Translations under genes and position numbers: made by a program
Shown: in pieces, positions 11,280 through 18,298 of the stretch
Numbering within the stretch: position 1 is the first letter of the stretch
How the letters are laid out: each line of letters starts with the position of its first letter
The notes under the pieces: model-generated
Told to the model about the DNA's origin: nothing
Database searches by the model: none
The model's input: only the letters and a program-made list of their open reading frames with translations
Origin: CAWBCR01 sp963787375
Lineage (GTDB): Bacteria > Chloroflexota > Anaerolineae > Aggregatilineales > UBA3940
Length of the DNA: 64,000 bases
Assembly (NCBI GenBank): GCA_963787375.1
Contig: CAWBCR010000017.1
Span: 1 to 64,000, forward strand
Reading direction: 5' to 3'

Positions 11280-12529
11280 CCATCATCGAGAGTTTCCGGG
11301 TGGCCTGGCGCGGCCTGCTATCGAACAAGCTACGCAGCGCGCTGACCATGCTGGGGATCATCATCGGCATCTTCGCCGTCATCGTGCTGATTTCCATCGG
11401 GCGCGGATTGGAGCAGGTCGTCAACGAGCAGTTCAACGCCATCGGGTCGAACCTGTTGTTCGTGTTCCCGGTCACGCCGGGGACGAGCGCTTCTGGCGGC
11501 GGCAGGCCCAGCTCGCGGGGCAGCAAGGGCCTCAGCAACGCGGACGTGGCCGCTATTGAGGACCCATTCCGCGCGCCGGACGTGGCCGCCGTCGCGCCCA
11601 GCGTCAGCCGGGGACAGCAGGTGACCTACGGACGTCAGAACGCCGATACGACCGTCAGCGGGGTGACGCCAGCCTACGAATCGGTGCGCAACTTCCCGGT
11701 CGCTGAGGGCTCGTTCATCACCGACGAGGACATGAAGGCTGAGTCGCGCGTGGCCGTAATCGGCCAGACGGTGGTCGACAAGCTGTTCCAGCCCTACGAG
11801 GACCCCATCGGCCAGACGATTCGTATCGGCAGCATCCCCTTCAAAGTAGTGGGCATCCTGGCCCCAAAGGGCGGCGGATCCTTTGGCGATGAAGATGATG
11901 TCATCCTGATCCCGCTCTCGACCGCGCAGCAGCGGCTGTTCCAGACGCGCAACCGGCAGGGCCAGTACATGGTCGACGTGGTGTTTGTCGTATCCGTCTC
12001 CGAGAGCACGATGGACGCCGCCGCGCTGCAGATCACCGAGATTCTGCGCGAGACGCATGATATCCAGTTTCGCTCGGAAGATGACTTTCAGGTGATCACG
12101 CAGAAGGAGATCTTCTCCGCCGCCGGGCAGATCACCGGTGCGGTGACCGTCTTTCTGGGGATCATCGCAGCTATCTCGCTGCTGGTCGGCGGGATTGGCA
12201 TCATGAACATCATGCTCGTCTCGGTGACGGAGCGCACCCGCGAAATCGGGCTGCGCAAGGCGGTCGGCGCCAAGAAACGGGACATCCTGCTCCAGTTCCT
12301 GATCGAATTGATGCTGCTGTCGCTGGCCGGGGGCATCGTCGGGATCTTGCTGGGCGCTACCGGGGCCAAAGTCGCAGAGACCGCTGTGCCACAGCTCACG
12401 ACGGTTGTCAGCGCTGACATTATCGCGCTGGCGACGTTGGTGTCAGCCGCGATTGGCATCTTTTTTGGCATCTACCCCGCCTATCGGGCCGCGGGCCTCA
12501 ATCCCATCGACGCGCTGCGTTACGAGTAG
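11276..12529 (+). CDS. MacB-like ABC transporter permease (MacB_PCD + FtsX)
   Basis: 417 residues. An N-terminal membrane helix (about residues 19-43, LRSALTMLGIIIGIFAVIVL) is followed by a large extracytoplasmic MacB core domain (about 45-265). Three C-terminal helices with the FtsX domain follow, including ISLLVGGIGIMNIMLVSVTERT and REIGLRKAVGAKKRDI. The end IYPAYRAAGLNPIDALRYE is the usual C-terminus of the family. The start codon overlaps the ATPase stop (ATGA), so the two are translationally coupled. With the adaptor upstream it forms a tripartite-like exporter for lipids, peptides or antimicrobials; the substrate is not readable from sequence. Confidence 0.92.
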
Positions 12530-12543
12530 TGCAGGGGGGACTC

Positions 12544-12741
12544 ATGCCAAGGATATGGCGTGCTTTCTTTCGTCGACTGGCGATTGGCACCGTGCTTCTG
12601 GTGGCCGTGAACATGTTGGTCATGGCCTTCTGGTCGCCGGCGTGGTTTGTCTACTGGCAGGTCCCGGCAAGCTGCACGATCTTCATCTGCTTGCTGGGCG
12701 TGCTGCTGTTCGACACCCTGTACCAGGATCACCCGCGCTGA
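12544..12741 (+). CDS. small hydrophobic membrane protein, unknown function
   Basis: 65 residues from ATG 12544, preceded by an AGGGGGG ribosome site. It follows the permease stop by 14 nt, so it is probably the last gene of the exporter operon. After a basic start (MPRIWRAFFRR) two hydrophobic stretches are visible, AIGTVLLVAVNMLVMAF and CTIFICLLGVLLFDTL, suggesting two membrane helices with a short loop. No family is recognised. An earlier GTG at 12529 would overlap the permease stop and is less likely. Confidence 0.6.
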   Translation: MPRIWRAFFRRLAIGTVLLVAVNMLVMAFWSPAWFVYWQVPASCTIFICLLGVLLFDTLYQDHPR

Positions 12742-12823
12742 GACAAGGGTGCATGTGCGTCGCGCGCTGCTCGAAGAATTACCGTCCTCTCGCACATACG
12801 GCGGATTGTTCTTGCCCTGGCAG

Positions 12824-12852
12824 TTGACTCTGGCGGCGCAGGCGGCTATCAT
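12824..12852 (+). promoter_or_regulatory. sigma70-type promoter of the GbsR-like regulator
   Basis: TTGACT at 12824-12829 and TATCAT at 12847-12852 are separated by 17 nt. Transcription would start about 30 nt before ATG 12888. Confidence 0.6.
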
Positions 12853-12887
12853 CAGTTTTACTTTCAATCGCTTCGGAAAGAATGATT

Positions 12888-13451
12888 ATGGATGAAACTC
12901 TCCAGGCAGTAAATGATAGCATGATCAAAGGTCTGGGCGAACTGACCGACTTCTTCGGATTCAGCCCGGTGATGGGCCACCTGTATGGGGCCCTGCTGAT
13001 GAGTCCGGAGCCGCTCTCGCTCGATGACCTGGAGGAAATCGTCGCCAAATCCAAGGCCAGCGTCAGCATGAATATGCGCGCGCTGGAACGCTGGGGCATG
13101 GTTCGCGAGGTGTGGGTCAAAGGCGACCGACGCAAGTTCTACGAGGCCGAGAACGACCTGTGGAAAGTGATCGCGTCGGTGGTCGAGAGCCGCGAGCGAC
13201 GTGAAGTCGGCGTGGCGCTCCAGGTGCTGGATGAAAATGTCCGGCGGCTTGAGGAAGCGAAGGCGCACCTCAGCGACGATGAGCGGCAACTGGCGGAGCA
13301 TTACCTGGCGCGGGTAACGGATTTTCAGAGCTTCTTCCGGTTCGCGCAGATGGCGCTTGAACTACTACTGGCGCAGGGCGGACCGCCGCGCCTGGGAGAT
13401 ATCTCGTCGGCGTACGCCAGCGAACCCAAGGCTGAAAGTGGCAAAGACTGA
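12888..13451 (+). CDS. GbsR/MarR-family transcriptional regulator
   Basis: 187 residues. The N-terminal half is a winged helix: FGFSPVMGHLYGALLMSPEP, then the recognition segment IVAKSKASVSMNMRALERWGMV, then the wing WVKGDRRKFYEAE. These fit the GbsR (DUF1700-like MarR) group, in which a helical C-terminal half mediates dimerisation. ATG 12888 is chosen over ATG 12882 because GGAAAG at 12875 is 7 nt from it and only 1 nt from the other. The gene has its own promoter and stands between the exporter operon and the polyprenyl synthase gene, so either may be its target. Confidence 0.8.
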   Translation: MDETLQAVNDSMIKGLGELTDFFGFSPVMGHLYGALLMSPEPLSLDDLEEIVAKSKASVSMNMRALERWGMVREVWVKGDRRKFYEAENDLWKVIASVVESRERREVGVALQVLDENVRRLEEAKAHLSDDERQLAEHYLARVTDFQSFFRFAQMALELLLAQGGPPRLGDISSAYASEPKAESGKD

Positions 13452-13479
13452 TCGTGCGAAATGCCGAATTTCTCTTGAC

Positions 13480-13509
13480 TTGACAGCGCCAGTCCGCGGT
13501 CGATATAAT
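13480..13509 (+). promoter_or_regulatory. sigma70-type promoter of the polyprenyl synthase gene
   Basis: TTGACA at 13480-13485 and a perfect TATAAT at 13504-13509 with an 18-nt spacer. A second TTGACT overlaps at 13475. The site lies 57 nt before the start codon. Confidence 0.8.
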
Positions 13510-13565
13510 CCTTTTAGAAAGTTGTGAAAGTTACAAACCGGCCCAGACGGGCGGAGGTCCTACGA

Positions 13566-14522
13566 ATGGAATTCGACGAAGCCCTGCGTGCCGTCGACGA
13601 CCTCATGAGTGACATCGTCGCCAGTGAGGTTGCACTGCTGCAGGAAGCAAGCCGCCACATCATCGAGGCCGGTGGCAAGCGGGTGCGCCCGCGCGTGCTG
13701 TTCTACGCGTACCAGATTGCCGGCGGCACCGACCTCACCGAAGCGGTCCCGGTGGCTGCCGCCGTGGAGCTGGTCCACACCGCGACATTGGTCCACGATG
13801 ACATCAACGACCACGGCAAGGTACGCCGGGGCAGGGTGACGGTCAATGAGAAGTGGGGCCGCACCTTCGCGCTGCTCACCGGCGATTTCCTGTTTACCAA
13901 AGTGTACGAGCTGATGGCCCCCTATGGGCAACTCAATGTGACGTTTGCCGATGCGACGGTCGCGCTGGTCGAGGGCGAAACTCTGCAAGCTGCCGCGGCC
14001 AAAGATGACACGCTAAACCGCGAGACGTACCAGAAAATCGTCGCCAAGAAAACGGCGTCGCTGTTCCGTGCTGCGGCGATGCTCGGTGCGCAGCTTGCCG
14101 GGACAGAGCAGGCGACTGTCGATACGGTCGGCGAGTATGGCTTTTACCTCGGCCTGCTGTTTCAAATCGTCGACGACCTGCTCGACCTAACCGGCGATGC
14201 GCGCCTGATGGGCAAGGACACTCAAGTTGATATGGCGCAGGGCAAAGGCGTGGCGTCTGCGGTGGCGCACTCGGCAGGCAACGGGCACAGCGGCGATGCA
14301 TCGACAGGCACCGCTCTGCTGGTTGACGCTGCCGAATATGAAGACGATCCATTCCTGGAAGTCAAACATCGCCTGATTGCCAACGGTGCAGTGGACGAAG
14401 GGCGCCAGATGGCGCAGGTCATCGCCGCGCAGGCGCGTGCCACACTCGACAAGCTCGATCCATCCCCGGCGGTGGACGGGATGCGCGAGCTCGTCGATCT
14501 GGTCGCAAACCGCGATCATTAG
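13566..14522 (+). CDS. polyprenyl (trans-isoprenyl) diphosphate synthase
   Basis: 318 residues from ATG 13566, preceded by GGAGG. It condenses isopentenyl diphosphate with allylic diphosphates. Family motifs are GGKRVRPRVL (about residue 38), the first Asp-rich motif HDDINDHGKVRRG (about 77), ALLTGDFLFTKVYELM, and the second Asp-rich motif FQIVDDLLDLTGD (about 198). After the second motif the usual KP-x-x-D-x-x-x-GK-x-TLP segment is replaced by MGKDTQVDMAQGKG and a Gly/Ser/Asp-rich insert (AHSAGNGHSGDASTG), with the C-terminal helices resuming at FLEVKHRLIANGAV. It probably makes the quinone side chain or a lipid carrier from products of the isoprenoid operon at 44-48 kb. Chain length cannot be told. 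Confidence 0.9.
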   Translation: MEFDEALRAVDDLMSDIVASEVALLQEASRHIIEAGGKRVRPRVLFYAYQIAGGTDLTEAVPVAAAVELVHTATLVHDDINDHGKVRRGRVTVNEKWGRTFALLTGDFLFTKVYELMAPYGQLNVTFADATVALVEGETLQAAAAKDDTLNRETYQKIVAKKTASLFRAAAMLGAQLAGTEQATVDTVGEYGFYLGLLFQIVDDLLDLTGDARLMGKDTQVDMAQGKGVASAVAHSAGNGHSGDASTGTALLVDAAEYEDDPFLEVKHRLIANGAVDEGRQMAQVIAAQARATLDKLDPSPAVDGMRELVDLVANRDH

Positions 14523-14544
14523 CTCAGTAACCGACCTTTCTATG

Positions 14545-14580
14545 AGCGTCCAGCCTGGTTTCCGCGGGCTGGACGCTCTT
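14545..14580 (+). terminator. rho-independent terminator after the polyprenyl synthase gene
   Basis: An 11-bp perfect stem (AGCGTCCAGCC with GGCTGGACGCT, 14545-14555 and 14567-14577) with an 11-nt loop, followed by CTTT. Confidence 0.75.
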
Positions 14581-14608
14581 TGCTGTTTGGGTCCGGTCAC
14601 GGTATGCT
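14580..14608 (+). promoter_or_regulatory. possible promoter of obg, giving a near-leaderless transcript
   Basis: TTGCTG at 14580-14585 and TATGCT at 14603-14608 have a 17-nt spacer. The start codon of obg is only 10 nt after the -10 box and no ribosome site precedes it, so the transcript would be leaderless or nearly so. Confidence 0.45.
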
Positions 14609-14617
14609 TGGCTGGCT

Positions 14618-15874
14618 ATGTTTCTGGATGAAGCGAAACTCTACGTCAAGGGCGGCGATGGCGGGGCTGGGATGGTCGCCTTCCGCCGCGAAAAATACGT
14701 TCCGAACGGCGGACCCGCCGGCGGCGATGGCGGCAGCGGCGGCAGCGTGGTGCTGGTCGTCAATCCGCGCCTGAACACGCTGTCGACGTTTGAGCACAAG
14801 ACGCACTTCAAGGCCGAAAAGGGTGGGGCGGGCGGCCCGTCGAACCGGACCGGTGCATCGGGCGCAGACCTGCTGGTGGAGGTTCCGCCGGGCACGGTCG
14901 TACGTGACGCCGATACCGGCGGCCTGCTTGCCGACCTGACCACGTCGGGCCAGCGTGTCGTGGTCGCGGCGGGTGGGCGCGGCGGGCGCGGCAACTCGCG
15001 CTTCAAGTCGTCCACCAATCAGGCCCCACGCATGGCTGAGAAGGGCGAGCCGGGGTCCGACCACTGGATCACGCTTGAGTTGAAGCTTATCGCTGACGTG
15101 GGCATTGTGGGCGTGCCCAACGCGGGCAAGTCCACGCTGCTGTCGGTGGTCAGTGCCGCCCGCCCGAAGATTGCCTCGTACCCATTCACCACGTTGACAC
15201 CCAATCTGGGCGTGGCCATCGTTGGCGACCGCGAGATCGTGCTGGCCGACATTCCCGGTCTGGTCGAGGGGGCACACGAAGGCGTGGGGCTGGGGCACAG
15301 TTTCCTGCGGCACATCCAGCGCACCCGCCTCCTGATCCACCTGCTGGACGGCGCGGGCGAAGACCCCGTTGGCGATTTTGTACAGATCATGTCTGAGCTG
15401 GCGCTGTTCGACGAGAACCTGGCCAGCCGCCCGCAAATCGTCGCGCTGAACAAGCTCGATCTCCCCCAGGCGCGCGAGGCATGGCCGCGCGTTCAGGCCG
15501 TGATCAACGAGCGCGGCCTGATGGTGATGGCGATCTCAGGTATCACGCATGAGGGTGTGCAGGACCTCATGAAACACGTCGCACAAACACTCGCCGAACT
15601 ACCCGAACTGGCCTCGCCTGACGAAGTGCCCGTCTTCCGCCCTGCCGACGACGAGGAGACATTCGTCGTCGTGCGGGAGGGCGACGCCTATCGGGTCCAT
15701 GGCAGGCGCATCGAGCGTGCTGCGGCCATGACCTACTGGGAATATGACGAAGCGCTGCGGCGTTTTCATCGCATAATGGAAGCACTGGGCATCGCCGATG
15801 CGCTCAAAGTGGCGGGCGTGCGGCCCGGTGACACGGTGCTGATCGGCGAGTACGAGCTGGAGTGGGCCGAATGA
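14618..15874 (+). CDS. obg: GTPase Obg/CgtA
   Basis: 418 residues. It is an essential GTPase that binds the 50S ribosomal subunit and acts in ribosome assembly and stress control. The Obg fold (about 2-158) shows its glycine-rich helices (KGGDGGAGMVAFRREKYVP, GGRGGRGNSRFKS). The G domain has G1 GVPNAGKST (about 164), the switch segment YPFTTLTPNLG, G3 DIPGLVEGAH and G4 NKLD. A C-terminal OCT domain (about 345-415) includes VHGRRIERAAAMTYWEYDEA. Length and motif order are normal. The stop overlaps the nadD start by 4 nt, so the two are co-transcribed. Confidence 0.97.
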   Translation: MFLDEAKLYVKGGDGGAGMVAFRREKYVPNGGPAGGDGGSGGSVVLVVNPRLNTLSTFEHKTHFKAEKGGAGGPSNRTGASGADLLVEVPPGTVVRDADTGGLLADLTTSGQRVVVAAGGRGGRGNSRFKSSTNQAPRMAEKGEPGSDHWITLELKLIADVGIVGVPNAGKSTLLSVVSAARPKIASYPFTTLTPNLGVAIVGDREIVLADIPGLVEGAHEGVGLGHSFLRHIQRTRLLIHLLDGAGEDPVGDFVQIMSELALFDENLASRPQIVALNKLDLPQAREAWPRVQAVINERGLMVMAISGITHEGVQDLMKHVAQTLAELPELASPDEVPVFRPADDEETFVVVREGDAYRVHGRRIERAAAMTYWEYDEALRRFHRIMEALGIADALKVAGVRPGDTVLIGEYELEWAE

Positions 15875-16488
15875 CGCGCCTGGGACTGCTGGGTGGTACG
15901 TTCGATCCGCCGCATATGGGGCACCTGATCCTGGCTGAGCTTGCTCGCGAGCAGCTTGGCCTGGACCGCGTGCTGTGGGTGCCGGTTGGCGTGCAGCCGC
16001 TGAAGCAGGGCCAGGCCATCACACCGGTCACGCATCGGCTCGAAATGCTTCGCCTGGCGCTCGAATTCCCGCCGCAGACTGCCTTCGAGATCTCCCGCGT
16101 TGACGTCGACCGGCCCGGCCCGCATTATACGGTCGACACGCTGAACCTGATCGCGGTCGCCCAGCCGCGCGCTGAGCTTACCCTGCTCATCGGTGGCGAC
16201 TCGCTGCGCGACCTGCCATTGTGGCACGACCCGTCCAGGCTGATTGCGCGCGCGCGGCTGGCCGTCATGCAGCGTCCTGGTGCCTCGTGCGATCTGGCCG
16301 CCCTGGAAGCCGCCGTGCCCGGCCTGCGCGAGTCGCTCATTTTCCTGGATATCCCATGCATCGACATCTCGTCAACGGCCATCCGGCAGCGCATTACAGA
16401 AGGCCAGACAATACGCTATCTCGTGCCTGAGGCTGTTGAGGCGTACATCGCGCGGCACGGGCTGTACAAACAAGCTTCATCAGGGTAG
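15871..16488 (+). CDS. nadD: nicotinate-nucleotide adenylyltransferase
   Basis: 205 residues. It transfers AMP from ATP to nicotinate mononucleotide in NAD synthesis. The nucleotidyltransferase signature GGTFDPPHMGHL lies at the N-terminus, PGPHYTVDTLN in the middle, and DISSTAIRQRI near the C-terminus is the ISSTxIR motif that contacts ATP. ATG 15871 is chosen because it overlaps the obg stop as ATGA. An upstream start at 15862 would add only three residues. Pairing of obg with nadD is common in many bacteria. Confidence 0.95.
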   Translation: MTRLGLLGGTFDPPHMGHLILAELAREQLGLDRVLWVPVGVQPLKQGQAITPVTHRLEMLRLALEFPPQTAFEISRVDVDRPGPHYTVDTLNLIAVAQPRAELTLLIGGDSLRDLPLWHDPSRLIARARLAVMQRPGASCDLAALEAAVPGLRESLIFLDIPCIDISSTAIRQRITEGQTIRYLVPEAVEAYIARHGLYKQASSG

Positions 16489-16492
16489 CTGA

Positions 16493-18241
16493 ATGTGTCG
16501 ATTGCCCCGATTGCTATCGGTCGTCCCGGCACTGTGGCTTGTCTCCAGCCTGGTGATGGGCTGCAGACCGCCGCAGGAGCGGCCGACCGCCGGCGGAACG
16601 CCTCCGAGCGCGGGCGCAGCTCCGACCCCGACCCGCACACCCGCTCCCGAGGCCGCGATAGACGTGACGCCGCTCCCTCCGCCCGTCACACAGTCGGCGC
16701 TGACCGATATCCGCCAGCGAGGCGAACTGCATGTTGGTGTCTTGTATAACAACCCGCCGCTCAGCTTCATGGCCGACAACGGCCAGGTGAGGGGCTACGA
16801 GGTAGCGCTGATCAGCCGCATCGCCGAGATGTGGGGGGTCAACGTTACCTTCACGCAGGTGACACGCCAGACGCGACTGCCCATGCTGAACGATGGCGAG
16901 GTCGACGTGCTGGCCGCTGCCATGCCTCACACGCGGGACCTCGACCAATACGTCGCCTTCAGCGACACGACGTTCCAGGGCGGCTTCGTGGTGCTGGCGC
17001 GCAGCGGCGGCCCCACCGATCTCCCCGGCGCGCTGGGTGGTGGCCCGGTCGCCGCCGTCGGCGACGAGGCGCAGGCCATCATCGCCGAGCGCGGCCCGCA
17101 GCTTGGCGTCACCCCCCCCGGTGTGCAGTTCTTCGCGACCGCCGACGAAGCCGTCGACGCGCTGGTCAATGGCAGCGTGAACGCCGTCGTCGGGCGGCGT
17201 GAGACGTTGATGCCGTTCCAGTCGCGTGAGGGCGTGGCGCTGCTGAGCGATTACCTGTTGAGCGAGCCATACGCCTTCGCGGTGCGGCACGGCGACATGC
17301 CGCTGCGCGACCTGATCAACCTAACGCTGCAGGAGATCATCGCCAAAGGCGAGATTGGCACGATCTTCTCGGACAATCTGTACGGCATCCCCGCCGACCT
17401 GTTTGCCCAGCGGGAAGGCGAGCCATCGTTCACCTATGACAACTTCCCGGTAGCTGTTTCGCAGACCGAGTCGGTCGTCGCACGGCTGAAGCGCGGCGAG
17501 CCGCTGCGCGTCGCCGGGATGGACCTGCTCCAGCAGTACCCGCTCTACGACAGCCAGTCCATTGTCGACGGCTTCAACCGTGCGGTCGTCAACGAGATGG
17601 CGCGGCGCTGGGGCGCGCCGGTGACCGAGATCCCGTCGAGCGCGGGGTCCAACGGCCTGTCGCTGCTGAGTGCGGGTCAGGCCGATCTCGTCGTCGGCAT
17701 CCGGCCCGACCTATCGCTGATCGGGCAGGTGGGGCTGACCGGGCCATACTACCAGCGCGGCGTGCGCCTTATTCACCTGCAAGATGTGGCCGTCACCGAC
17801 ATCTTCGACCTGGACTTCAAGACAGTGATGGTCGTCCCGCCAGTCGACCTCAGCACCGACCTAGTCGAGAAGAACAACATCCAGCCCAAAGTCAGCCCGG
17901 CGACCTCTTATGAGGATGCGTTCCGCGCGTTGGCCAGCCGGGGAGTCTACGCCGTCGTCGGTGACGAATACGCGCTGGCGCTGATGATGCAGTCAGAGCC
18001 GCGTTTCGTCCTGGCCGGCGACCGCTACCGCGTCAAAGACTACGCGATGGCGCTCCCGGAAAGCGATTTTGATTTCCTCGCGCTGGTGAACTTCACGCTG
18101 CAGGACATGGCTGCCGATGGCACGCTGGAGAGCCTGCGCAATCAGTACTTCAGCCCATACCTGCCGCCGGGCGAGACGCTGGATGATCTCGGCTTGGAGC
18201 AGTGGCCCGGCAGTGGAAGCTGGATCGGGGTAGGGGGATAG
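16493..18241 (+). CDS. lipoprotein with two tandem solute-binding (SBP family 3) domains
   Basis: 582 residues. The N-terminus MCRLPRLLSVVPALWLVSSL with lipobox LVMGC indicates a lipoprotein. A Pro/Thr/Ala linker follows (to about residue 62). Domain 1 (about 70-300) begins IRQRGELHVGVLYNNPPLSF and contains GYEVALISRIAEMWGV, as in polar amino acid receptors. Domain 2 (about 325-565) begins RLKRGEPLRVAGMDLLQQY with VDGFNRAVVNEMARRWGA. No permease or ATPase gene is adjacent, so it may serve a transporter encoded elsewhere or act as a sensor. The gene starts 4 nt after nadD. Its last codons (WIGVGG) come from a GGGGTAGGGGG motif. Confidence 0.85.
   Translation: MCRLPRLLSVVPALWLVSSLVMGCRPPQERPTAGGTPPSAGAAPTPTRTPAPEAAIDVTPLPPPVTQSALTDIRQRGELHVGVLYNNPPLSFMADNGQVRGYEVALISRIAEMWGVNVTFTQVTRQTRLPMLNDGEVDVLAAAMPHTRDLDQYVAFSDTTFQGGFVVLARSGGPTDLPGALGGGPVAAVGDEAQAIIAERGPQLGVTPPGVQFFATADEAVDALVNGSVNAVVGRRETLMPFQSREGVALLSDYLLSEPYAFAVRHGDMPLRDLINLTLQEIIAKGEIGTIFSDNLYGIPADLFAQREGEPSFTYDNFPVAVSQTESVVARLKRGEPLRVAGMDLLQQYPLYDSQSIVDGFNRAVVNEMARRWGAPVTEIPSSAGSNGLSLLSAGQADLVVGIRPDLSLIGQVGLTGPYYQRGVRLIHLQDVAVTDIFDLDFKTVMVVPPVDLSTDLVEKNNIQPKVSPATSYEDAFRALASRGVYAVVGDEYALALMMQSEPRFVLAGDRYRVKDYAMALPESDFDFLALVNFTLQDMAADGTLESLRNQYFSPYLPPGETLDDLGLEQWPGSGSWIGVGG
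18227..18237 (+). repeat. GGGGTAGGGGG motif, copy 2 (KOPS-like)
   Basis: Exact 11-mer forming the last sense codons (Gly-Val-Gly-Gly) of the solute-binding lipoprotein gene. Confidence 0.6.
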
Positions 18242-18255
18242 GAAACACAACGGGG

Positions 18256-18274
18256 AGGCGTCAATGCGACGCCT
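18256..18274. terminator. hairpin between convergent genes
   Basis: AGGCGTC and GACGCCT form a 7-bp stem with a 5-nt loop in the short gap between two convergent genes. There is no T-run, so a terminator role is uncertain. Confidence 0.3.
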
Positions 18275-18298
18275 GCCCGCGATACTGTGCTCGAAAGG

